DNA of 56,603 nt, taken from an uncultured Roseiflexus sp. (GTDB taxonomy: Bacteria; Chloroflexota; Chloroflexia; Chloroflexales; Roseiflexaceae). The position numbers and the translations under genes were made by a program. Every line of letters starts with the position of its first letter. Within the stretch, counting starts at the first letter, position 1. Location of the stretch: contig CALGYB010000058.1 in NCBI GenBank assembly GCA_937935075.1, positions 1 through 56,603 on the forward strand. The letters are read 5' to 3'. The notes beneath the pieces were generated by a model, which searched no databases, was not told the origin of the DNA, and worked only from the letters and a program-made list of their open reading frames with translations. Shown one piece after another: positions 17,648 to 24,992 of the stretch.

Positions 17648-18292
17648 ATGCATCTGATCGTCGTCGGATGCGGTCGCGTCGGATGTCTGCTGGCGCAGCA
17701 GATGGCTGCTGAGGGACATTCGGTTGCAGTGGTCGATAAGAATCCGCAGGCGTTCAAGCGTCTCGGGCGCGGATTTCACGGCCAGACGGTGCTTGGCGTC
17801 GGGTTCGACCGCGATACGCTGCGCGAGGCGGGCGTCGAACGCGCCGATGCGCTTGCAGCAGTGACGAACGGCGACAACTCGAATTACATTACCGCGACGG
17901 TCGCACGCGATGTTTTCCGCGTGCCGAATGTGGTGGCGCGCATTTATGACCCACAGCGTGAGGCGATCTACCGGGAACTCGGCATTCGCACGATCAGTTC
18001 GACCAGTTGGGCGGTTCATACAATCCGCCGGATTCTTCACGGTGATGAGACCGTCTCATCGGTCCAATTCGGCAGCGGCGAAGTGGAGATTGCAGAAGTC
18101 ACCATCAGTGGACGGCTCGTCGGTCACTTTGTGCGTGATCTGTCGGTGCCCGGCGAGATCATGCCGGTGGTTATCGTGCGGCGTGGGCGAGCATTTCTGC
18201 CAACCCCCGGCGTGCTGCTCGAAGATGGTGATGTGGTGCATGTTGCAGTGCTTGCAACCGCAACCGGATTGCTCGACTCGATGATCCAGTAA
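17648..18292 (+). CDS. TrkA-like potassium uptake regulatory protein (RCK), first copy
   Basis: The 214 residues form one RCK unit: a Rossmann TrkA-N domain (VVGCGRVGCLLA, with the acidic ribose ligand in VVDKN) and a TrkA-C domain from about residue 135. Classical TrkA has two such units in one chain of ~460 residues; here two single-unit genes lie side by side. They presumably assemble as a gating ring on a TrkH/KtrB-type channel, which is not in this window. The gene is 9 bp after argF and 14 bp before the second copy. Confidence 0.9.
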   Translation: MHLIVVGCGRVGCLLAQQMAAEGHSVAVVDKNPQAFKRLGRGFHGQTVLGVGFDRDTLREAGVERADALAAVTNGDNSNYITATVARDVFRVPNVVARIYDPQREAIYRELGIRTISSTSWAVHTIRRILHGDETVSSVQFGSGEVEIAEVTISGRLVGHFVRDLSVPGEIMPVVIVRRGRAFLPTPGVLLEDGDVVHVAVLATATGLLDSMIQ

Positions 18293-18306
18293 CCCTGCGG
18301 AATGCC

Positions 18307-18969
18307 ATGAATGTACTGATTGTCGGCGGCGGCAAAATTGGGCGTAATCTGGCAATGTTCCTGACGACCGAGGGGCGCCATTCGATCACTCTGGTGGAGA
18401 AGCAGGAGCAGGTGGCGTATTCGCTGATGCGGATGTTGCCGGATATTCGGGTGGTTGAGGGGGATGGCTGCGATCCTTCGGTGCTGCGCGATGCGGGCGC
18501 CGAGTTTGCTGATGCCGTCGCTGCGGTCACCGGCGACGATGAGGACAATCTGGTCATTGCGGTGCTGTGCAAACGCGAGTTTCGCGTCAATCGCGTTGCT
18601 GCGCGTATCAATAATCCGAAGAATGCCTGGCTGTTCACCCGTCGTATGGGGGTCGATCTGCCGATCGATACAGCGCAGACGATTGGGCGTGGGCTGGAAG
18701 CCGACATTAACCTCGGCGCGATTGTGCAACTGACTCGCCTGCGTGAGGGGCGAATCTCACTGATTGAATTCACGGTCTCAGCCGAGTCGAGCGCTGTGGA
18801 AAAGACTGTCGCTTCGTTGCGACTGCCGCCCGATTGTTTGCTGACGGCCATCCTGCGCGGCGATGATGTCATTCTTCCTTCGGGAGAGACGGTTATCCAG
18901 GCGGGTGATCAGGTGATTGCCCTGGCATATCGCGACCGTGAAGCGTCGCTCGCTGAGCGGTTTCAGTAG
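18307..18969 (+). CDS. TrkA-like potassium uptake regulatory protein (RCK), second copy
   Basis: This 220-residue RCK protein has TrkA-N motif IVGGGKIGRNLA. The position after the second strand is Glu (LVEKQEQ) where the first copy has Asp; both residues are acidic and can hold the adenosine ribose. The TrkA-C region lies after about residue 140. The two copies are paralogous but clearly diverged, so they probably form a heteromeric ring equivalent to one full TrkA. It ends only 1 bp before the corA start. Confidence 0.9.
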   Translation: MNVLIVGGGKIGRNLAMFLTTEGRHSITLVEKQEQVAYSLMRMLPDIRVVEGDGCDPSVLRDAGAEFADAVAAVTGDDEDNLVIAVLCKREFRVNRVAARINNPKNAWLFTRRMGVDLPIDTAQTIGRGLEADINLGAIVQLTRLREGRISLIEFTVSAESSAVEKTVASLRLPPDCLLTAILRGDDVILPSGETVIQAGDQVIALAYRDREASLAERFQ

Positions 18970-18970
18970 T

Positions 18971-19990
18971 ATGGCGCGTCTGATCCGCACCTCGCGACAG
19001 CGAACGACATCTCGCGCCCCCGTCCGCCATCTGGTTGTCTGCCAGCACGACGGGCGGTTCGATAGCACGGTCGAAGCCGCTGCGATCAGTGACTTGATTC
19101 AGCAGAAGGATCAGATTGTTTGGGTGGATCTGCTCGATCCGCGCCCAGAAGATCTTGCGCTGCTCTCCGAGGAGTTTGGGTTCCATCCTCTGGCAATCGA
19201 AGATGCGACCCACCCGCACGAACGTCCCAAGATCGATTCGTACAACGGATACTATTTTCTGCTCTTCTATGCCCTGCGCTATGATGAAACGCAGAAGCAG
19301 GCTTCTTCGCAGCAGGTCAGTCTGTTCATCGGATCGAACTATCTGGTGTGCATCCATCAGGACTCGATTACCGCAATTGACGAAACAATCCGGCGCTGGC
19401 AGCGGTATGACCATGATTTTGGCGAGGATGTCGCCGAACTGCTCTATCATCTGCTCGACACCATTGTTGATGAATACTTCCCTATTCTGGACGCCCTGAT
19501 CGAGCGAGTCGAGGAGGTCGAGGCGCAGATTTTCGATCATTTTCGTCCCGAAGCGCTCCAGGAGATCTTCGCACTCAAACGGGAACTGCTTTTGATGCGC
19601 AAAATTGTCGCTTCGGAACGCGATGTGCTGAATGTGCTCATCCGTCGCGAAGCGCCGATCTATCCGCGCGACATGGTCGCCTATTTTCAGGATGTGTACG
19701 ACCACCTGATTCGCATTACCGACAGCATCGACACCTACCGCGATCTGCTGTCAAGCGCCCTCGATGCGTTCCTGTCCCTTCAGTCGAATCAGTTGAACCA
19801 GGTTGTCAAAACATTGACGATCGCCTCGATCATTCTGATGTCGGCGGCCCTGATCGCTGGCGTGTATGGCATGAATTTCGACATTATGCCGGAGTTGCGC
19901 TGGCCCTGGGGCTATCCCTTCGCGCTCGGTCTGATGGCGGCGGTCAGTCTGCTGCTGATTGCGATCTTCAAGCGGCGCGGGTGGTTGTAG
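18971..19990 (+). CDS. corA: CorA-family magnesium/cobalt transporter
   Basis: This 339-residue divalent-cation channel has a large N-terminal cytoplasmic domain with long helices (VEEVEAQIFDHF and nearby), then two membrane helices. The family's selectivity motif YGMN lies between them in GVYGMNFDIMPE. The ATG at 18971 follows the second TrkA gene by one base, indicating coupled expression. The C terminus ends in basic residues (FKRRGWL) as expected for the cytoplasmic tail. The cluster joins potassium regulation and magnesium transport. Confidence 0.93.
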   Translation: MARLIRTSRQRTTSRAPVRHLVVCQHDGRFDSTVEAAAISDLIQQKDQIVWVDLLDPRPEDLALLSEEFGFHPLAIEDATHPHERPKIDSYNGYYFLLFYALRYDETQKQASSQQVSLFIGSNYLVCIHQDSITAIDETIRRWQRYDHDFGEDVAELLYHLLDTIVDEYFPILDALIERVEEVEAQIFDHFRPEALQEIFALKRELLLMRKIVASERDVLNVLIRREAPIYPRDMVAYFQDVYDHLIRITDSIDTYRDLLSSALDAFLSLQSNQLNQVVKTLTIASIILMSAALIAGVYGMNFDIMPELRWPWGYPFALGLMAAVSLLLIAIFKRRGWL

Positions 19991-20091
19991 CGGCACGTTG
20001 CACGTGGGCAGGCGCGAGGATGCAAAGGTGGGAAGGTTGCAGGTGACGGTCAGAGGGGTTAACCCCTAACCGCTCCCCGGAGGAGGTGATC

Positions 20092-20925
20092 ATGGATATC
20101 CGACCATCACCCATTGCCGGCAGCTGGTATCCCTCGAACCCGGCGCGGTTACGGCGCGAGGTCGAGCGCTATCTGGAACAGGCGACCCCTCCCGCATTGC
20201 CGGGCAGGGTGTGGGGGTTGCTGGCGCCGCATGCCGGCTTACGCTACTCTGGCCCGGTTGCAGCATGGGCTTTCGCCTGTGTGCGTGGCGGTACGCCGGA
20301 TATTGTCGTGATTGCGTCGCCGTGGCACCGTGGCGGTGAAACACCACTGATCACCGCCGGGCACGCGGCGTATGAGACGCCGCTGGGCATCGTCGAAGTC
20401 GATGCTGATGCGGTCGCACGGCTCGACCACGCATTGCGCGCGCGACTGGGGGTTGGTCTGACGCGGCGGCGCTACGACGATGAGCATGCCATCGAAATCG
20501 AATTGCCGTTTCTTCAGTGCGTCCTCGGACCATTCCGCCTGCTGCCGGTGATGCTGGCGGATCAGCGGGCAGCGACGGCTGCTGCGCTCGGCGCGGCGCT
20601 GGCAGAAGCCGTGCAAGGGCGGAACGCTCTGCTGATCGCCAGTTCGGATCTTTCGCACTATGAACCAGAAGCGGTTGCGCACCGGCTCGATGCGGAGTTA
20701 TTGCGGCGGGTCGCGGCGTTCGATCCCGCTGCCGTGATTGCCGCTGAGCCGGAAGGCGTTGGATATGCCTGCGGCAGCGGCGCGATCGCTGCCGTGTTGT
20801 GGGCTTGCCGTGCTCTTGGCGCCGATCAGGTCACCATTCTGCACTACGGAACCTCTGGCGATGTCGAACACAATGCGCCGTGGGTCGTCGGGTACGGAGC
20901 GGCGGCGATCTGGCAGACAGCGTGA
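20092..20925 (+). CDS. MEMO1 family protein (AmmeMemoRadiSam system protein B-like)
   Basis: This 277-residue protein has the MEMO fold signatures: SPIAGSWYPSNPARLRREVE at the start, LAPHAGLRYSGPVAAWAF (metal-binding His), HAIEIELPFLQ, and ASSDLSHYEP with a second His. The fold is related to extradiol dioxygenases; the bacterial role is unproven. AmmeMemo and RadiSam partners are not adjacent. AGGAGG at 20081-20086 puts the start at ATG 20092 rather than the GTG at 20086. A palindrome-rich gap separates it from the convergent hpf. Confidence 0.88.
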   Translation: MDIRPSPIAGSWYPSNPARLRREVERYLEQATPPALPGRVWGLLAPHAGLRYSGPVAAWAFACVRGGTPDIVVIASPWHRGGETPLITAGHAAYETPLGIVEVDADAVARLDHALRARLGVGLTRRRYDDEHAIEIELPFLQCVLGPFRLLPVMLADQRAATAAALGAALAEAVQGRNALLIASSDLSHYEPEAVAHRLDAELLRRVAAFDPAAVIAAEPEGVGYACGSGAIAAVLWACRALGADQVTILHYGTSGDVEHNAPWVVGYGAAAIWQTA

Positions 20926-21091
20926 GGAGTGTACAGGAAGAGACCTGTCAGGTCGGCGGGGCAGGCGGCAGCGCGGGGACTGGTCCGGGCAGGTCGGCGG
21001 GACTGGCAGCGTAAGGGCAGGTCTGAGACCTGCCCCTTTGGCTGGGCAGGTCTCAGACCTGCCCCTTCGGTTCTCCGTTGCCGCTGCGCGG
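20926..21091. terminator. Palindrome-rich intergenic region between convergent genes
   Basis: Two perfect palindromes with arms GGGCAGGTCT and AGACCTGCCC lie at 21015-21035 and 21044-21064, each followed by a CCCCTT run. A shorter relative lies at 270-290. Between convergent MEMO and hpf they could end transcription on both strands, but no long U tract is present. Function is inferred from position. Confidence 0.4.
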
Positions 21092-21673
21092 TCAGCCGGT
21101 CACTTCCGGCACGATCAGCCCGTAGTTACCGTCCTGGCGGCGATAGAGCACGTTCAGTTTCCCGGTTTCGGCATCCTGGAAGATGAAGAAACTGTGTCCA
21201 AGGAGTTCCATCTGCTCGACTGCTTCATCACTGTACATCGGCTTGATCTGGAACTCCTTCGTGCGGACGATGTGTGGTCGTTGCTCTTCCTCGACGCTTT
21301 CGGCGGGAGCGGCGGCGGTCGGTTCCGGCAGCGCCTCGACAATTTGACCTCCCTGACGGCGCAGCCGTCCACGCCGCCAGTGCTTATCCTTGTAACGCTC
21401 GATCTGGCGTTGGAGCGTGTCGTACACTTCATCGATCGCCGCATACAATTCCGGCGCGCGTCGCTCGGCGCGCACCAGAACCCCATGATCGCCGATAACC
21501 GTCACCTGCACGCGGTGGACATTCCCCTCGTTGCGCCGCATCTCTTCCATATGCTCGACCGTCACTTTGTCAATGCGATCGAGGTACCGATCAAGGCGCG
21601 AGAGTTTTTGCTCAATGTGCTGGCGCTGGCGATCCGAGAGTTTGCCATTGCGGCTGTTTACGATCAGGTTCAT
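21092..21673 (-). CDS. hpf: Ribosome hibernation promoting factor, long form
   Basis: This protein dimerises and silences 70S ribosomes in stress or stationary phase. The 193 residues have the N-terminal S30AE fold (MNLIVNSRNGKLSDRQRQHIEQKL, beta-alpha-beta-beta-beta-alpha) and a C-terminal dimerisation domain with IVRTKEFQIKPMYSDEAVEQMELLGHSFFIFQDAETGKLNVLYRR. This is the long HPF arrangement seen in most non-enteric bacteria. AGGAGG lies 5 bp before ATG 21673; in-frame codons upstream are not needed. A leader with its own promoter and an intervening terminator hairpin suggests control after initiation. Confidence 0.95.
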   Translation of the reverse strand: MNLIVNSRNGKLSDRQRQHIEQKLSRLDRYLDRIDKVTVEHMEEMRRNEGNVHRVQVTVIGDHGVLVRAERRAPELYAAIDEVYDTLQRQIERYKDKHWRRGRLRRQGGQIVEALPEPTAAAPAESVEEEQRPHIVRTKEFQIKPMYSDEAVEQMELLGHSFFIFQDAETGKLNVLYRRQDGNYGLIVPEVTG

Positions 21674-21755
21674 ACTGACCTCCTGCATCACTGCCCGTAC
21701 CTGTGACAGGTGGACGACAACGGTTGATGCGCAGCATCATTGCTGCGAAGGATGC

Positions 21756-21791
21756 AAAAAGCCCCCAACCGCCGTCAGGCGGGTGAGGGCT
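21756..21791 (-). terminator. Intrinsic terminator / candidate attenuator in the hpf leader
   Basis: On the minus strand AGCCCTCACCCGCC pairs with GGCGGTTGGGGGCT around a TGAC loop (14 positions, one G-U and one mismatch), followed by TTTT. It lies between the hpf promoter (21935-21963) and the hpf start (21673), so RNA polymerase must read through it to express hpf. It could be an attenuator or the end of a separate ~140-nt small RNA. Confidence 0.6.
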
Positions 21792-21934
21792 TCGTTTGTC
21801 GTCAACGAACAACAACAGCGGTATTCGCGTCTCCGTAACCGTGCGGGCCGCAAACGGTATGAACCACGTTTGTCGTCCTTTCCAGGCTACGAATGATGAT
21901 TCAGAGGCTTAACATCTTCGTATACTGTTGTTTC

Positions 21935-21963
21935 ATTGTACTACGTGAACTGATGCAGTGCAA
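21935..21963 (-). promoter_or_regulatory. Sigma-70-type promoter for the hpf leader
   Basis: On the minus strand -35 TTGCAC is followed after 17 bp by -10 TACAAT. Transcription would begin near 21928, giving a leader of about 255 nt before hpf. The upstream SDR gene ends at 21997, so the promoter falls cleanly in the gap. Confidence 0.65.
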
Positions 21964-21996
21964 GAGGGAAGTGTTAAGAATCGCTAACCCTTGGTC

Positions 21997-22818
21997 TTAT
22001 CGTCCCATCGCACGCCGCATGATGTTCCAGTACGAAACGGGCGCCAGGCGCACGAGCAGGTCGAGCATATGCGCGTCGCGCCCGACCAGAATGCGCGCTT
22101 TGCGCTGCTCGACCCCTTTGACGATGGTTTCGCCGGCGACTTCGGGAGGCAGTTTCAGCAATCGGCGTGATCGCGCCAATCCCTGTTCGATCGCTTCACG
22201 GGGCACTGCCGCTGGCCGACGTGCTCGCTCGGAAATGGCTGTGGCCACGCCGCCGGGAAAAACGACCGTCACGCCAATCGACGTGGGTTCGAGTTCGTGC
22301 CGGAGCGCCTCGGAGAATCCGCGCACTGCAAATTTGCTGGCGACGTATGCCGCCTGCCCCGATGGCGCCACAAGCCCGAAGACACTCGAGATGTTCACCA
22401 GACGCGCATCATCGCTCGCTTTCAACAGTGGCAGGAATGCGCGCGTCATGCGAACGAGACCATAGAAGTTGATGTTGAACAGCCATTCAAAGTCGGTGTC
22501 GCTGACCTGATCGAAGGCGCCCCACATCGCTACGCCGGCATTGTTGACCAGCAGATCGACGCCGTTGTGCACGCGATGCACAGCGTCCGGCAAGGCGGCA
22601 ACCTCTTCTGCGTCGCCAACGTCGAGGCGATGACAACTGACGCGTATTCCGTGCGACGCGATCATGGCTGCTGTGTGCGCCATGCCCGCTTCGTCGATGT
22701 CCGCCAGCGCAAGGTGACAGCGGCGGCGCGCCAGTGACATGGCAATTGCCCGACCAATGCCGCTCGCCGCACCGGTGACGACTGCCGTCCGGTTTGCCAG
22801 TTGCATCCGCCGTGTCAC
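21997..22818 (-). CDS. Short-chain dehydrogenase/reductase
   Basis: This 273-residue classical SDR oxidoreductase has the NAD(P) motif TGAASGIGRAIA, the structural motif NNAGVAMWG, catalytic Ser in NISSVFG and catalytic Tyr/Lys in YVASKFAVRGF. GTG at 22818 is favoured because GAGGAG lies 7 bp upstream, overlapping the end of the monooxygenase gene; ATG 22806 is an alternative. The stop of the monooxygenase overlaps this start by one base, so the two are co-translated. The pair could act on the same carbonyl or alcohol substrate, but this is not shown by sequence. Confidence 0.9.
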   Translation of the reverse strand: MTRRMQLANRTAVVTGAASGIGRAIAMSLARRRCHLALADIDEAGMAHTAAMIASHGIRVSCHRLDVGDAEEVAALPDAVHRVHNGVDLLVNNAGVAMWGAFDQVSDTDFEWLFNINFYGLVRMTRAFLPLLKASDDARLVNISSVFGLVAPSGQAAYVASKFAVRGFSEALRHELEPTSIGVTVVFPGGVATAISERARRPAAVPREAIEQGLARSRRLLKLPPEVAGETIVKGVEQRKARILVGRDAHMLDLLVRLAPVSYWNIMRRAMGR

Positions 22819-24317
22819 TATTGTGCTCCTCGTACCGCAGGCGCCGGTTGTTGACCTGGACGGATGAATTCCAGCGATCCGTCGTTCAGGCGACCGAGGC
22901 GCAGGCTCAGGACATCACGGAGATAGTTCTGATGCGCTTTCCAGGGAGCGTGCCTTCCCTGGCGCGGAATAGTTTCGAGGGCGCGCTTGATATAGCCGGA
23001 AGTCAGCGTCACTGCCGGTTGTACGGGCAAGAGCCTGTTTGGTCGCCGCGGGGTGCATTGAACGTAGCCATGTTTGTCCATGTAGTTCAGCAAGCGGCAG
23101 ACATACTGCGCGATCAGTTCACACTTCAGGGTCCACGATGCATTGGTGTAGCCGAATGCCAGCGCCAGGTTGGGCACATCGCTGAACATAGCGCCGCGAT
23201 AGGTCAGCGTTTTTCCGAGATCGACCGGAACGCCATCAACGACGATCTGTGCGCCGCCCATCGGTTTCAGCACAAGACCGGTGGCTGTGACAATGATGTC
23301 TGCATCGAGTTCGGCGCCGGAAGCAAGCCGGATGCCGGTTGTGGTAAAACGCTCGACCTGATCGGTCACGATTGATACTCTGCCGGCTTTGATTGCCCGA
23401 AAGAGGTCGCCGTCGGGCGCTACGCAGAGCCGCTGATCCCACGGGTTGTAGCGAGGATTGAAATGGGTCTCGACATCAAAATCAGGACCAAGATACGCCT
23501 GAGCTTGCTTGAGCAGATTTCGTCGTGTGGCGTCGGGCAGGCGGCGCGCCAGCGTATAGAAGTACATTCCAACCCCAATCGACCACCAGCGTGAGAGGCG
23601 ATAGGCGATGCCAGGCGGCAATCTTCGGTACAATCGACGCATGACGGGGTCTTCAGCAGGCAGGGCCGCCACATAGGTTGGCGAACGTTGAACGATGGTC
23701 ACGTGCGCCGCGTGCTCCGCCAGCGCCGGCGCCAGCGTCACTGCCGTGGCGCCGCTGCCGATGATAATCATGCGCTTCCCGGCGTAGTCGAGATCGTCGG
23801 GCCATTGCTGGGGATGAACGACGAGTCCGCTGAAACGATCAATATCAGGCCAGTCGGGTGTGTATCCACGCGCATAGTCGTAGTACCCTGTGCACATGAA
23901 GAGAAAGGAGCAGGTGAACTGCGTCGGTGAGCCATCCGACATTCGCATGGCTTCTACCGTCCAACGCGCCTCAACCGATGACCATACCGCACGCTGGACG
24001 CGATAGCCGAAGCGAATCTGGCGGTCGATGCCATACTCTTGCGCTGTTTCTTTGATATATTGCAGGATCGATGGCCCGTCCGCCATTGATTTCAACCCGC
24101 GCCACGGGCGAAAACTATACCCCAGCGTATGCATGTCCGAATCCGAACGGACCCCCGGATAGCGGAAGAGGTCCCAGGTGCCGCCAATCGTGTCGCGGCT
24201 TTCCAGGATGGCGTACCTTTTCGTCGGGCAGCGCGTTTGCAGGTAGTACGCGGCGCAGATGCCGGAAAGCCCGGCGCCGACAATTAGAACATCTGCGTGA
24301 GATGATAATGCTGGCAT
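22818..24317 (-). CDS. Flavin-containing monooxygenase, Baeyer-Villiger type
   Basis: This 499-residue enzyme has two Rossmann motifs: FAD-binding VGAGLSGICAAY near the N terminus and NADPH-binding IIGSGATAVTLAPALA. Between them is FSGLVVHPQQWPDD, close to the Baeyer-Villiger fingerprint FxGxxxHxxxWP. ATG 24317 gives a short N terminus before the FAD motif; a GTG 18 codons upstream (24371) is possible. Neither start has a strong ribosome binding site. Next to the SDR, a pathway for ketone or steroid-like compounds is plausible but inferred. Confidence 0.85.
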   Translation of the reverse strand: MPALSSHADVLIVGAGLSGICAAYYLQTRCPTKRYAILESRDTIGGTWDLFRYPGVRSDSDMHTLGYSFRPWRGLKSMADGPSILQYIKETAQEYGIDRQIRFGYRVQRAVWSSVEARWTVEAMRMSDGSPTQFTCSFLFMCTGYYDYARGYTPDWPDIDRFSGLVVHPQQWPDDLDYAGKRMIIIGSGATAVTLAPALAEHAAHVTIVQRSPTYVAALPAEDPVMRRLYRRLPPGIAYRLSRWWSIGVGMYFYTLARRLPDATRRNLLKQAQAYLGPDFDVETHFNPRYNPWDQRLCVAPDGDLFRAIKAGRVSIVTDQVERFTTTGIRLASGAELDADIIVTATGLVLKPMGGAQIVVDGVPVDLGKTLTYRGAMFSDVPNLALAFGYTNASWTLKCELIAQYVCRLLNYMDKHGYVQCTPRRPNRLLPVQPAVTLTSGYIKRALETIPRQGRHAPWKAHQNYLRDVLSLRLGRLNDGSLEFIRPGQQPAPAVRGAQ

Positions 24318-24448
24318 TGCTTCACCCGGTGTTGCGTCAGTGTGCGGAGTGTTGACCGCAGAGCCAAACACGCGGTCGGTATCAGAGATGATTTCAGTAT
24401 ACCACGAGAAGCATGAGGCGTGTGGGGGATCTGATACTCCATCACGTT
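24318..24448. other. Upstream region of the monooxygenase gene
   Basis: The region probably holds the promoter of the monooxygenase-SDR pair. I could not identify a convincing -35/-10 pair. Confidence 0.3.
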
Positions 24449-24632
24449 CGGTCAGACCAGATGTTCACGCGTTGGGCGAGGCGCAACGGTCAACGCGCCC
24501 CGGCAGGCGTATCGTGGACCGCAGTCCGCCCGGCTGAAGCCGCAGGCTACGGTTGTCAAGCCCGCCTGCGCGGGCTGCACCGGGCGATGCCGGATTATTT
24601 GCTCAAAAACCAGTATCGTCCAGATGACCGCG
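24449..24632 (+). mobile_element. MITE-like element, body type B
   Basis: The head GGTCAGACCAGATGTTCACG, the GGCGCAACGGTCAACGCG block, the body GGCTGAAGCCGCAGGCTACG with GCCCGCCTGCGCGGGC hairpin, and the tail CGTCCAGATGACCGCGCAT are all present. This is the most complete, uninterrupted type B copy in the window. No gene lies within it. Confidence 0.6.
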
Positions 24633-24704
24633 CATGAGTATGAGCGTGAGGTGCTATCATAATGGGTCACGAAACGCCGTATTGCTCGGGTGAAGCCCTC
24701 GCCA

Positions 24705-24789
24705 ATAGAGCGATTAACCAAAACCTGGACAATCAAGGGACGGAGAGCAGCGGGCGTTGGCTGAGCCTGTCGAAGCCAGCGTCTGCCGC
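24705..24789 (+). repeat. Partial copy of the TGAGCCTGTCGAAGCC element
   Basis: ATAGAGCGATTAACC at the left end and the hairpin core GGCTGAGCCTGTCGAAGCC match the element at 30-176. The right terminal repeat is missing. Confidence 0.5.
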
Positions 24790-24875
24790 AAGGCGGTCAA
24801 TACGGGCCATCGTGCCGTCTGACAGCATGTCGCAAGGAGGTGTCGATTGACTGTATCCAGGGGAATGATGAAGAA

Positions 24876-24905
24876 TTGTTCAGTGTCATACTCTTCCGGT
24901 ATGAT
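24876..24905 (+). promoter_or_regulatory. Candidate promoter with an operator-like inverted repeat
   Basis: TTGTTC and TATGAT are spaced by 18 bp. The spacer end and -10 contain an inverted repeat TCATAC-N7-GTATGA (24886-24904). A dimeric regulator could bind between and over the promoter boxes. It lies about 90 bp upstream of the histidine kinase/E1 operon. Confidence 0.45.
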
Positions 24906-24992
24906 GTATGATATACGCAACACCGGCGTTGCGTTGACAGAGGGCAGGCAATGCCGTACAGTACGTGCAATTCTACCGTTGTGAGGTTCGCC

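Noticed and set aside
20053-20066. AGGGGTTAACCCCT as a terminator before the MEMO gene
   Set aside because: It is a short palindrome with no T run. It may be chance or a protein site.
21901-21915. Four-codon leader peptide (ATG TTA AGC CTC TGA) in the hpf leader
   Set aside because: No ribosome binding site and no run of a regulatory amino acid, so a coincidental ORF is more likely.
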